Below are positions 1 through 13,200 of a stretch of DNA of 64,000 bases, one piece after another. The stretch lies in contig PTEX01000192.1 of the NCBI GenBank assembly GCA_003342815.1, positions 810,825 through 874,824 of the forward strand, written 5' to 3'. The notes beneath the pieces were generated by a model. The model searched no databases. It was given only the letters and a program-made list of their open reading frames with translations, and was not told the origin of the DNA. Source of the stretch: Eudromia elegans (lineage: Eukaryota; Chordata; Aves; Tinamiformes; Tinamidae). The translations under genes and the position numbers were made by a program. Every line of letters starts with the position of its first letter. The first letter of the stretch is position 1.

Positions 1-3000
1 TATTTCAGTTCAAACTTTTCCCTGCACAACCACTGGCCCACATAGGCACTGGTAAGAGTGGCTATAAACTGTACATCACAAATGTAAATAAACTATTTTA
101 CCAAAGGGAGGTGTTTAGATGTTTCAGGACTGTGTAGCTCCTTTCCTTTCCTTTCCTGCTTACGTTACCTTGTTTTGCTTGCTTGCTTTTCTCGCAACCC
201 CTAAAAGACAGGACCTTTCGTTTGATTTGCATTCTTTCCCAGTTTATAGTCTCTTGATTACAAAAGGACTTTTGCCAAAGTAAAGACTGCCGTATCAGGT
301 CCTCTTTCTGACAAACTGGTTTATTCGCTACTCCTGCTTGACACAACTGGGAGCTTAAAACAGTTAGAAACCAAATCCAGTTGAAAAGAGATGATTAACT
401 AGGCTTAAATGACCTAAATGTAGCACAAAAATTAGCCAGAGGATTCTCTGGGGTGCTTGCAGGCACCAACAGGCCGCAGGCACCAACACTTGCTGCACCT
501 GTGGCCTTACAGCTACAGGAAAGCACTGCTGAGTTTGAAACAAGTGAAATCTTCTTTAAAACAGCAATAAATCCTGGCGAAACATGTATAGTTAGGACTA
601 AATAACCTTTGCGAAGCCCGTCCATTTATTACCTAGATGCAATTATGGTGTGTTATCCAGCCCTGCTTATTGTAACATATCTTGAATCATTAAAAAAAGG
701 GAGGAAGGCATTCTGAGGTAAATGAACATCTCTTGGAGCTTTAGTATCGCCTACCAGATGGGTTTCTTTTCCAGCCAGAAACACGATGACGTGTTGCCCT
801 ATTAGAAGCAGTGGGTGGGAGGAATGGGTTTTTCTCCCTGTTGTTGCTAACCTGCCTTTGTTCAAACATGTTGTGGCACCAAGGGAATAGCTGTTGACGG
901 AGCACAGCCTTCTATTTTGTACTGCTGAGTATCATACAGACATCACACCGTACCTGCAGCACAGGGACAAGCATTTACATATCTTAGCAAAGGCAAAGAA
1001 AAAGTCGTGAAAATCCTTCAAAACTAATCCCAGGGAGGCTACTTTTTCAGGAAGACATATGAGAAGCACACACGAAAAGCACATTAAGCACATGATGAGC
1101 TGGTGCAGGCACCTCCTGCGCAATGTTTCCCAAATGTGCTACTCAGTTATTTTTAGGTAATGTAGGAAGTTTGTACAAGCCAAACACTGTAGCACCATTT
1201 TCTTACTGCTGCAGTAATGCCAAGACTGCTTCGTGCCTGTGCTGGCTTTAAAATAGCTCACACGGACAGGGTAACCTACGTTTAATGAAAGAAAAACAGT
1301 GAGTTTCACTGTGTGTGGGGATATTCTGCCTACTCCTCTCCAGGTTCAAACATACTCCTAGTGATAATGACATTAATCTATTTACTGGCATATATATGTT
1401 TTTTAAATGTTGTCTATTATAATATATAGAAATATTAAGTTCTAATCAGGCATATTTCTGTGTTCAGCTCTGTTCAGTTCTGATATAATGACAGAGTTCC
1501 CACTGACTTCCATAGCAGGTAGGTATCACTGTAGTAATTAAGCATTTTAAAGAGCTTCGGGGATTTGATCTGAATCAGTCATGTCTTGTACTGTGTTAAC
1601 TATTTAGCTAATGGCTAGAAGAACAGTTCAAGGTAGCATGGGGCTTTCGACATCCCTGTAGGTGTCCACTAACTGAATTCTTTTGTATGAGTCCTATGAG
1701 ACTGCTCCATCCTGGACCATGCTACATGAACACAGAGAGTCCCATTAGCTGAAATAGGTTCAAATCTCACGTTTCATGTTCCTTTAGGCCTTCTTCACAA
1801 AGGGGCCCATGCCAGGTAAATTACAAGAGCATTTTCAGCTAGTGCTTTTTAGCCTATAGATACCATCAGTGTGGTTTATGATCCACAAAATAACACTAGC
1901 CACTAGTCTCCTCCGAAATGCCAGCCTTGGTAAACGAACAACCAGCCTCCAAGGAAGACCTTACCATAAACAGGACAGAAAAGAACAACCCTGTTTCGGT
2001 ATTCCCCAAAGACAGTCACACCTAGGAATAAAAGAGCAGTCACAGTGGATTAGAAATAGGGTGTTTAGCTCTGTGCACTGTTTTCAGCAGTTGCTGCTAG
2101 AGATACATTGAGAGAAGGGGCATTTAAATAGCGATCTTGCCTTCAGTTTATCTTTCTAGCACCCAGCATGAAATATACTCAGCTCGAGTGTGCACCTGAA
2201 TCATCCTGTTACCTAGACATTGACAGTCTGCTCTGGAGCCCACAGATACTTGTGATCTCAACAGCATCCAGGAATAAGGAGTTCAGAGATTAACCATCCC
2301 TTTTTTTGTTTCAAGCCTGCTGTCCCTAGTGCCTGGACTGCATAAAACAGTGAATAACCCTTCCCCATTCACTGCCTGCTTGCCTTCACAATGTTAGGTA
2401 CCGCAGCCTATGCCCTGATCTTAAAATCGACCCATCAACTCAATGCCACAATGCCACAACATCAAATATCACCAGACACTGATCCTTGGAAGCGCCATGT
2501 GCCTCTAGCACCCGATGCCTGGGCTATGGTCATGACATGCTACTGTACCAGATGTGTAAATACGGTGCAAGCAAGCAGGCACGAGGGCCTTGGTGCATCG
2601 TGACTGCCACTAGTCACCTCACTAGGGCACCTGAGATGCCCTATTTGCTTTTGCATTGAACAGATAAGGGCAGACAACTCTCCAAACCCTGCAGCCTTGC
2701 TGGAGGTAAATACATCTCTCCAGTGGCAGCAGAGGGAACTGATGATGCTGCACCTCTAACAGGAATCTGAGAAACGTAGCAAACATCATGTGGGATGAGA
2801 CCAAGCTAACAGTCAGTGCACTGAAGCATGTTCAATTTTAAACATGTTGGTCAAAATCCTCCAAAGAAACCATGAGGCCACACAGCTTTGAATATCTTAG
2901 TGTGGATTTCTTATCATCTTATATATCTTCTTCTTATATACTTTGGTACATCCTCTTATATACCAACTCTGTGTTTAGAGCACCAAGCCATCTTGTACCA

Positions 3001-6000
3001 GCAACACAAACCCCTGCTTTTGTTTTGAAAGCTATATCCATGGTCATCATTTGGATTTTCCCCATGCTTAAAGCTAAGCTGTAGTCAGGTCCTGATCCAG
3101 GAAGGCAAGAACTTAAATACATTTCTAGTCAGAGCTGCACACAGGTTTTGCTGCATGTACTTGTGAAATAAAATTGAGAGCATTAGTTTGCATATCACTT
3201 AAGTCAGGGCATCAAGACATTTGAATAATTTCTCTAGTTGGTAAGAGCTGGACTTCACATGGACTTCACAGTTATTGCAGACAGTAAGGTGGGTAAAGCA
3301 GAGTTTCAGTTTGGAACAGCTAAAGGCAACATCAGTCACCTTTCACAAATTTTCCATTTTTAATTTAAGCAAAATCCTGTATTTTCATTGCATGGCAAAT
3401 GTTTCCCCTCACAGTGTGGTTATGTTGATGAGTTCTAACAAAATATTTTTTTAAAGCCTAGACCCTGTGAGTTATTAGGGAGGACTTTATCTGCAGTAAT
3501 ACTACTATGACAGGTTTTCCATAAGAAGACTCACCAAATTTACTGCTTTCATGGAAATTTAAAATATATATTTATATGCCTGCATGTTAGAGAGGAAGAT
3601 GTGATTTCTATTGTTTGGTACAATTTACTATTCTGAAGTTAATAACATGGTCTTAAAAATGCCTAGCAGAATTCCTAAACCTTTATTATAAATTCTATAA
3701 TTGCATACAAATGTCGCTTTACCTGCCAAAGAACACATTTCTATTAGCGCAGGAGCTGACCTTGAACAAAGGTACCATTGCTCTGACTCCCAAGTTCATG
3801 CCTATTGCTTCTCAGTGATTTTTTTTTCCCTTTCAAATATAACAGGAATTATGGAGGCCAATCCTTTTAGCCTTTGCAGTCAATGTGATGCAGTTGCACA
3901 CCAAAAGCACACTCTACATAAGGAGGTCCAACAGGCATTAAATATTAAAATGCAGGATCCAGGAAAATAAAAAGTCAATGTGTATTGTTCAAAATGCATT
4001 GCTGGGAGTTTTGCTTTTACTGACCACTTCCAAACACAGTAACTTCCTGTTTCATAGAACTCATTTATATTAGAAGTTTGCTCTACGACAGACTGTAAAC
4101 TTCTTTCAATATCATAATTTTCAAAAGCGTACAGTTGCTTGGGGTTCAGTATTAAAGATACCAGCCAGAATGAGGATGCCACCTAACTCTCCTTTCCCAT
4201 CTTCCCTGGTAGTTGGCCTGGCAGCAGAATAACCTTCAGCAGGAACAATATTATCTCTTCAAATGTAGCGTGGAGTATCGGATGGCTAGTTCTTCAGAGC
4301 CCTTATGACCTAGAAACATAGGCACTGTCATTATTAGTGATGCATTATAGTTCTGAAAAGCTCTTGATGATGCAGACTCTCCAGGTTAACTCTACTGTGC
4401 ATAATGACAAAAGGAGAAAAACATGAAAGAGGAGACAGAAGACTGAGGGAAAATACATAAACAAATATATTTCAATAACTGTTTTCTTGTCTCTTATTCA
4501 ATTTTTAAAGCAAATACAAGATTGCACTGTCTACCTTGGCTTGTAAAACTGCAGAAATCAGATAATAAAGTTATTTAAGGAGACAATACATTGAGGAACC
4601 ATTTTTTTTTTTTCTTACACAGTACCATTTTTTTTCTTACACAATAAGGTAGAAGTTACTGCCAAAAAGTTGTAATATTTCTCCTTCTCATGCCTCCCCT
4701 CATGATTTTATTCTTTTCCAACCTTTCATCAAAGAAAAACTGTATTTGATTATATTTTTTTTCTTCCAAATGTAGAGAATGTGTTTTGGAAACTCAAGAC
4801 CAAGATATTATGAGAGATAACAGGACTGAAAATGATCCACAGTTTTGCATTTTCCCTGTGTATCCTCCGACTTATCTCTTTCCTTTTAGTGCTCTTCATT
4901 TCTAAAATTGCTTGTGATTGTTCTATTATGGTTGCTTACAGTATTTACCTCATGTAGTTTGGTATCATTTGCCTGCTTTGTCTGATTTTCACAATAGAAG
5001 TACATGTGCCACCATTAGAGAGGTAATCTTGTGTCTGCTACACAGAGGTCTCATAAAAGACACATTTCAAAGATCTTCTATTTCAAAGGTACATGGAAGT
5101 ATAAAGTAATTTCACATTGTCCCGCTCCTGGCAGATATCACACAAGTCCATCAGGCTCGCAGGCTCTCTGAGGCTCACATTCACTTCAGACTGCCTCTAA
5201 TTTACATGACATAGGTGACTTTGGGCCTCCTGCAGCTCTTGTTGAGATCTGTGGACAACTGAGTTATCAACCAGTGTTTCAGATCCTCTTGGAATCTGGT
5301 TGGATGTAAGGACACCTGCAAGGATTTCTATCAGTGTAGCTATGCCAAAAAGTACCATAAATATACACATCACCTTCAGGTAGACCATTTTTTTTCTAAG
5401 TATCCTTTGTGTCTGACCCATGAAAGTTTTACACTGTTGTCTCTGCACTTTTTTAGTTATATCAGTACAAACTTCCTCTTCCCAAAAACCTAGAGTAGGC
5501 AGTTCCATATACAAAATTTCAGGACAAGCAAGTAAAGTTTATTTTTATGTTGCCATGTTTCTAGTTAATCACTCTGTTAGTAAGGCTGATTAAGATAAGA
5601 TGCTAAGGTCACACATTCTTGTTCACAAATCCATGCTTCTCTGATTATGAAAGAAAAAATAGCTGGAAGAAGACAATATAAATTATAAATATAAATAACC
5701 CCCTCAGTTTTCCTATTCAGTGGTGCATAATCAATACAAATTCTTTTCAAACCTGAGTATAGTGTGAAGTAAGAGCTATCTTTCTTGTCATGCCTCTTGA
5801 CTTCAGTATCATTATGTACCATAATTGGGTCTGTAAAAACCTATTAGATAGGATGAGAGAGGCGGTGTAAAATACAGAACCAAAGCTGCTTCACTCAAAA
5901 AAGCATTTTTGAGTCAAAATATTTCACATTTAAACAACAACAACAAAATAACAATGAAACACAAACAGAGAGATATATTCTAAGTGGGATTAAAACATGA

Positions 6001-8301
6001 GATACAATCACTGCCAAAATATGTCTGGCCAAAGACACTGTCAAGTTAAGCGACGCAAAGTTAAAGCTGGCATCTCCTTCCCCTTCAGTTCAAAGCTTCC
6101 ATAAATAGAGTTGTGAACTCAACAAGAAAAGACTACTTTATCTTTGTGTCTTATTTAATTTGACCTTTTAAATGTCTTATTTCCAGGGAGGCTGTTTTAA
6201 AGATTTCACATTTCGTATGGCTGAATGCCATATGGTGATACTTTTCTTTTTCTATTGTGTATTTCTTTATCTTTCCTTCCTCACCTGTCTTCATTCTCTC
6301 TCCTTAGCTTTAGAAAGTAAGAATTAAGTAGTCACAAAGACCTTAATTTGTCAGTCCACCTTCAGCATCAGCAAAGCTTTTCAGCACATAAATGGAGTTA
6401 GGCAAGTAACTGAGGAAATACAGGTGCAGGCTGGAGGCTTAGTGAGTGCCAGAATGTTTTTAGGAAAAGGAAGCCTAAGGTTTCACTCCTGCCAAGGGAC
6501 TGCTGTGCATGGAATAGTGCCATTTTAAAATAAAAATAAAATAAAAAATAAATAAATAAATAAATAAATAAAAAGTCCAAGCAGTGAGTTGCTTCCTTTG
6601 GAAGAGCGGCATGAGTGCAGTTCAACTGAACCTTTAGGAAAAAAAAAAGTCTTTTGACATTTCCTACAAGCACAACCTGCCCACTTTTCAGTGGGATGTA
6701 AGGCTGGTTTTTAGTATGGTTGGTTCAACATAATTCTCTGCAGGCTCCTGCACTTCTGCAAGCCACAGCTTCATCTTGGGCTGTGGCACTGTCGTGCTGC
6801 TCCAGCATAAGCTCCTCCAGGCCCTATGTGCAACTAACTGCTTGCACCTTGCAGCAGGATTGCATGTCAGTGTGGAAAGGAAGCAGAATGGCCAAAACTC
6901 TGCAGGTCATGGAAGGTTTATTCTCTATCCTCTATCCTTTAAGGACCATGGGGATCTTCTTTGGTTTTGGGACTCCTGAGGTTACCACAGCTGGCATGCT
7001 CCTATCTAACACCACCAAAACATGGGCAAGCTCCATGAGCTGTGTTGGAATATAAGCCATCATCCAGGCAGTGTTTTTGGTCTGAAAGGGTCAGGTGCAT
7101 AGTCCTAGTAAGGGGTTGCTTCACAGGTTCATTAAACTATGCAACCAAGGCACTGAAGGGAGGAAGGATGAATCAGAAATGCAGTGCATTTAAAAAAAAA
7201 GCATCAAAAATGATAGAAATGCTGGAAGATCCTTATTGAGAGAACAGCATGTTTTCCTTCTCATTAAGGCACCAGTGAGATGAATCTCCATTCTCAGCCA
7301 TACATTCCCTGCAGCAAAGAGTACTGCCTTGCAGCACAGATGTTGCACAAGTGTAGTTGAGAGCAACGTGAGATTCATTGGCCTGCCAACCACTGAGTGC
7401 TCCCTCCCTAGCTCCCGGCTGTCATTTCATTCCCTTTGCCCATCGTGACCGTGTTTCATGGCAGTCACTCTTTCCCATTGCTTTTCTTTGACACAGATCA
7501 TCCTTTACATCAGCAATTACTCACATCATGATGCTCTGGCTTTCCTAGTCTGATTTAGATCTATCTAGAGTTTTTGTGGTATTAGTTATTGCTGATGAAG
7601 GAGTTAAGAGTATCTGCAATTGAACTTGACAGAAAAATTCTCACGTATTAACCTGGAATGTGAGTCCAGAACAAATTATAATTTCAAATGCAAGGAAAGT
7701 CTGTGTGATCATTTCTTAGGCTGGATTCATGATGTTAGCAACAAAAGAGCCTATGTTGGGAATAGAGCTGGTCAATTTATTCACTGAATATAAATTATTC
7801 AATGCACTTGCCCGTTTTCCTATTTGTGAACCACTGGTGAATCATTTTTGATTTCTAATAATGTGTTCATAAGTATTTTCCCACATGGATTATGGAACAA
7901 ATTTCAGCCTAAGGAATCTTTGCAAGCTCTTTACTTTTTACGAGTAATTATGCACTGCGGACGCAGCAGTTCATTTCAGTCACATGGAATCGTTTTTGCT
8001 TTCTCTTTGGATGATGTAATCTATTAGAAGGATAATGACTAATACGAGTAAAACTGTGATGAGAAAACAATCATTCAGGACATGTTGGGAATTTACTATA
8101 ACAAAAAAAAAGGCATAGATATTTGAGGAAAACTGTTATACCTTCCCCCTCAAAGGAAGCCAGGCAAAAATATCATTTTCCCTTCATAAAAGTTCTATCA
8201 TTAGCTTTTTTTTTCTTTCTTTTTGTCTATTTTGTCAATCCTAGACATGATGTCAACTACTATGATGACAACTGTGAGTTCTTTTTCTTCTTTACTGACA
8301 G
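1..8301 (+). other. ADARB2: ADARB2 intron, 3' portion
   Basis: Intronic sequence upstream of the dsRBD exon; its 5' end is outside the window. It is AT-rich, with a TAAA microsatellite near 6.55 kb and several short homopolymer runs, for example a small tandem duplication of an ACC-poly(T)-CTTACACA unit at about 4598-4645. No exon with recognisable protein similarity was found; in particular, no arginine-rich ADAR3 N-terminal exon is visible. A minus-strand open frame near 5.2-5.5 kb is discussed in the findings. The pyrimidine-rich end (about 8205-8299) is also open in the exon's reading frame back to 8223. Confidence 0.8.
6525..6574 (+). repeat. (TAAA)n microsatellite
   Basis: AAAT/TAAA units, imperfect at the left and regular from about 6547 to 6573. 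Confidence 0.93.
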
Positions 8302-9209
8302 GTACCAGCAGTGCAGAAGTAAAGGAAAATCGAAACATTGGCAACCTGGAGGATCATCCAATATCCTCTAGTGAGAAAGCAAGAGGAGGAACGTCAAGCA
8401 GTAAGAGAAAAAGGCCCTTAGAGGAAGGCAACAGTGGCCATTTCTGTAAACTCCAACTCATCTGGAAGAAAGTCTCATGGTCAGTGACACCAAAGAATGC
8501 TCTGGTTCAGCTACATGAACTTAAACCAGGTTTACAATATAAAATGGTTTCTCAGACAGGTCCAGTGCATGCGCCAGTCTTTGCTGTTGCAGTAGAAGTA
8601 AATGGACTTACGTTTGAAGGAACAGGACCCACAAAAAAGAAAGCCAAAATGCGTGCAGCAGAGCTAGCGCTGAAGTCTTTTGTCCAGTTCCCAAATGCAT
8701 GCCAGGCTCACTTTGCCATGGGCAACTGCATTAATCCATCCACGGACTTCACTTCTGATCAGGCAGATTTTCCAGACACTCTGTTCAAGGAGTTTGAACC
8801 ATCCACACACAGCGAGGACTTCTCAGTCTACAAGCCAGTTAATAACGAGTTGCTTTCCACTGCCTATCGACACGGGAGGCTACTCTGCCACACTTTGGAC
8901 TTAATGGGCCACACTAAGCAAAACAAGCACAAGGCGGTATCCAAAGCGGAGAGCGAGAAGAACCCAGTGGTGCTGCTAAATGAGCTGCGGTCGGGGCTGC
9001 GATACGTCTGCCTGTCGGAGACCGTGGAGAAGCAGCACATCAAGAGCTTTGTGATGGCGGTGCGCGTGGACGGGAGAACGTTTGAAGGCTCAGGACGTAG
9101 CAAGAAGCTGGCAAAAGGCCAAGCAGCGCAAGCTGCTCTGCAGGCCCTCTTTAACATTCGGCTGCCCAGCCACATTCCCAGCAGGAGTAAATGTAACCAT
9201 TTGCCACAG
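8302..9209 (+). CDS. ADARB2: ADARB2 internal exon encoding both dsRNA-binding domains
   Basis: Internal exon of ADAR3, a nuclear dsRNA-binding protein of the ADAR family that is thought to compete with ADAR1/ADAR2 for substrates. The acceptor AG is at 8300-8301 and the donor is CAG|GTGAGA at 9209/9210. The exon starts with the last two bases of a split codon (incoming phase 1) and ends on a complete Gln codon (phase 0). It encodes about 302 residues: a lysine/arginine NLS-like KRKRP near 8403-8417; dsRBD1 at about 8490-8681, starting [10 protein letters not shown], with the RNA-contacting KKKAK at 8634-8648; a polar linker with [15 protein letters not shown]; and dsRBD2 at about 8961-9158, starting [10 protein letters not shown], with KKLAK at 9102-9116. 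[24 protein letters not shown] and RYVCLSE fit ADARB2 rather than ADARB1. The linker is Ser/His/Asn-rich, whereas the mammalian one is Gly/Pro/Ala-rich as I recall. The upstream arginine-rich region is not in the window. Reading through the donor adds only five codons before a stop. Confidence 0.95.
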
Positions 9210-10147
9210 GTGAGAGCGCTCAGGTAGCCACCGCCGAGCTGGAGGAATTGTGTAGATTAATGTGCTCTGTGTCGTTGTAGCTGTTACTGTTCTGTAAGAT
9301 GGCTCCTCTGAAGTTATAGTAAGTACTAAGCCGCAATTAAGCTCTTTTCTCCTAGAAACAGCCACATGCCACAGGCAAAAGCTTAAAAAAATTGTATCTT
9401 AAAACCACTGGGTACAATTTGCAAGCCTTTTCATAAGCGACATAGACGAGAATGCAGAACTTAGGGGAAAATGTCAACATTTCAGTTTCCTAGAGAGAAT
9501 GATAGCATCGATACAGGTGAAAAAAGCAGGTTGTTTGGAAAGTTGCATTTTTCTTGATAGAAATAATCCATAAACAAAATATAACAGGAGGCCCCATATC
9601 CTTCTTTTAGAGTTAATTTTTGTTGAGAAGAGTGCTGTTCAAAAGAGACAGCAATGATAAGGAACATGCCATTGTCAGAGCTACTCTCCTGACAACTCAG
9701 CTGCAAGAAAAGTTAAAGGATTTTTATTATAGGTCTATTTTTTGATTTTTTTTTTCAAATATATCTCCAAGAGTAAAAGAAATGGTTAAGGCCCTGGAGT
9801 CATCCTGGGACAAATGTAGAGGTTAGTGATGTGTTCATATAGAAAATATAGATCTGAGGTACATACTTAGTGAATCAAAATTTCATAGTTGGTCGTACGC
9901 CAAAGGCTATCTTGGCATTGCATGCTCAGATTTGTGTCAATTTGCTAGGTTCAAAGGAAGCCAGGATTTGCAGATGCTGAGAAGCATTACATAGGTTCAA
10001 TTAATTTCTTGGTTTTCTTGCACTCTCCTAAAAGGTTTGATCCACCAGCACCAGGAGTTGATCCACCACTACAAAGCTCCCTTTATGAAGGGAGTTGTTA
10101 ATGTCCAGGATTTAATGCAAATCACTAGGAGCTCTAAGAGTCATTCT

Positions 10148-10280
10148 GCTGCTGGCTTGCTGTGAGACCCTAGGCAAGTCATTTAAATCCAATATCCCTG
10201 TCTAAAAAATGGGCATATTTTATGAAAGAACACTTTAAGATCCTTAAGTAGTGTGTAAATGCAAATTATTAGTAGCAATT
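10148..10280 (+). mobile_element. MIR/CORE-SINE-like element
   Basis: The stretch CTTGCTGTGAGACCCTAGGC, then AAGTCATTTAAATCC, then TGTCTAAAAAATGGGCATAT and CACTTTAAGATCCTTAAGTA follows the MIR order of a GTGTGACCTTGGGCAAGTCA core, a CTGTAAAATGGG block and a tail with AAGATCCTT. It is in the sense orientation relative to ADARB2 and is old and diverged. Confidence 0.62.
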
Positions 10281-13200
10281 CTCATTAACATTAATAAAAA
10301 TGTTCATTAGCAAGAGGGAGTTTGATCAGGAAATGAATCCTTTATGTGACATGACTGCCTGCAGTTTCCAGGAATTATATTTGGTGAACCAGAAGTTCCC
10401 TTCTTATGTTTGCAAAAAGGAAATGTTAGAAATTCTAAAATATACCATAATCCTCTCTCTTTTTTCACTTTAATTCATGTTAGTAAATTCTAGGTACCAA
10501 TGGGAGAACATCCTAATTTAATAAGAATAATGACCTTCACAGTGCTTCGCACATGTTTTAAAAGTCTTGGCTAACCTGGCAGTTTCCTCCTCACAGTACT
10601 CCTCTGAACAGTAAATGAGATTTAAATAGAGATTTATGCAGTTTCCCCAATGCATTTTTTTGTGCAAATTAATTTCATAAAAATTAAAGTTTGTTTTGAA
10701 GAACATTCCTATCCTGCCCCATGGAAACCTAGCAACCAGATACAAAAAAAGAATTCTTTCTCTCATCTTACTTGCTGCTTTGCTGACCCCCATGAACTTT
10801 GCTAGGTGGATCAGCAGTTAAATACCGTGGACTAAGAAACCTACCATTCACAGGATGATGATTTGTCCTGCTCTGAGTTGGCACCACAGGTACCATTACC
10901 TTAGTTCATGATCTCTGTGAACTATTCCCTGGTTGCTTGGTTTCAAAATCATCTTCTACCTGAATATCACATCTTACCTGGATCCCAAATTGCTCACAAG
11001 GCAACACACATATTCTTCAGGGTGCATTTTCTTTATGTTCCTTTCTCCTTATCTTCATCTTCTCACTATTCTGTAAGCATAAATGTCAGTGAAAAGGTGC
11101 CACTGAACTTTCTCTGCCAGTATGTGTATTGGAGTGGTTGTCTATTGTTAAACTAAAAGATTAGTCAGATACTTTTATTGCCAGAATTCCATATATTAAT
11201 TGTGACATAAGCCCTGCTGCTTTCTGCTTGCTGCCTTACTAATAGTCACTTCTACCAATAGATACGGCAGCCGTGACACAAAATCAACGTTCATGTTACT
11301 CACTTCGGTCATAATCCAAATTCCAATGAAAACAACGGACATATTTCCATGGACTTCAGCAGGACTATAGATTAAGCATTAAAAGCAGAAACTTGCTTTT
11401 ACTGTATTTTGCAGTATCTCATCAAGTTTTACTTTCTTTGCTCAGTCCTTCAGCCCATCTCACTCATTTGTTAACTTTTGGTGGTAACTGTGTTGAGGAG
11501 GATGGTGTTCTCATTGAAATGCAGTCAAAGCAAGCTGTCACAAGCTCTTTCTTGTCTCTCTGAACCTTTGCAAGCCAAGCTTTTAAGGACACATTTCAGG
11601 CCAAGTTTTCAAAGATGCACCCACTTCAGTTTCAGCAGGCCTTCATTAAGCATAGCTTGGTTTTCAAGTCTGTTTAGGTGCAGGAGAGTGTCCAAAAACT
11701 CGGGTGGCTTAGGGACGTATTTTGAAATTTCTTCACAGAATATGAAGTGACTATTGTCCTTTCCAATCACCTTCTCTTTTCCATAGTCTGTCCATTGTCG
11801 TCTGGTCATCTATATTTTATAGAATTCGGGAGTACATTTGGTTGTCTCTTACATATAGTGTTCCACCTTTGCAGGTCCACATGTTCCTCATGTTCTTATT
11901 CTTATCAGTAGCTTTAGCAGGCCTGTGCTGGGCCTTGCTACAAGTAGGAAAAGCCAGACATCTCAGAACATTGGTTGTCCAATTCTGCTGAACTTAGGGA
12001 TTTCCCCGTGTCTGAACATGTGTCAAAAGAGTTCAGATGTCATTATGAACTGGACCTCCAGCCTCGGGACATTTGTGCCTTGCTCATCAAAATGTCCAGT
12101 GGATACCTCATTTCTCGGCCTAGCCCTTGGGCATGCCCCCACCTAACAGGCACTTTTTGTGCTGACCAAGGGAGTTTCAGTGTAAAATGTCAAAAAAACA
12201 CACCATGTCCTCCAGTCTGTTGTGATAGGTGCTGCCTACGCAGGAGGCTTCCTGAACCACCGGGAGATGATGGTTTATAACTATGGAGCATAGATATAAA
12301 ATCCAGCCACCCCGATCCCTTCTGTTTCAGGCAAAACAAGAAAATGCAAGAACAGCAAAGCAAGAATAGCTGAATTCCCTAGGGCCATTGCAGTCCAGCT
12401 TGCTTCTTCAGCTGCCACTCCTGCTCTTCACCTGCCAATGCTGCATTGTGAAACATTTACAGCATCGTACATCACTGAGGCTTTCTTAAAAGAAAATCAC
12501 GGTGCTTCTGATTTCTTTTCTGTAATTGCTCCACACTGTTGGCTGACGGCAAAATTATATTCCAAAATTAACAAAAACAAATCACACTTTACAATGGGAA
12601 TATTTTTTTATCTCATAATTTAAACACATAATTAAGAAACAACGTAATTCTGATTATGGCATCTTTACAGCTCTTAGCAGTGCTTTGATCCACTTTTGTG
12701 GTTCTTACATATGTACAATGATGGCTGTGAGATCTGAGCTATTGAATGTGTGAGTGAATAGGAGATAGCCAAGACAGCCCAAGGGCCAGCTGTAATGGTC
12801 ACAAGATTTGCCCATCAATCTATCAGCTACTACCCTTCTTCAAGTTAGCACTATTGTCCATGCCACTGAACTGCTACTGATGATGGGTCACCATGCTGTG
12901 CTTATCAGAGGATCAAAGAAAGGAAGCTGGATATCTGCTAACCTAATGGAAAACAGCAGAGATAAAAGTGAGCCAAGAGAATGGAAATCACAAAACATCA
13001 TTGTGTGCCTTCTCTGTCACTGAATATTACTACTTGTTTCCTGGTATACTTAGTATAAACTCATAATGTCCATGAAGTAATATGCAATTTCTTTGACTAT
13101 CAATCTTCATGGCAGTCTGACAATTGTTTTCCTTGCCTTGGAAGCTAATATTCTTGTAATCCAAAATAGGAGACAACAGTGAGAAGTGCTGACCCAGCCA

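Noticed and set aside
8864-9175. 103-codon minus-strand open frame opposite the dsRBD exon
   Set aside because: Antisense shadow of a GC-rich coding exon.
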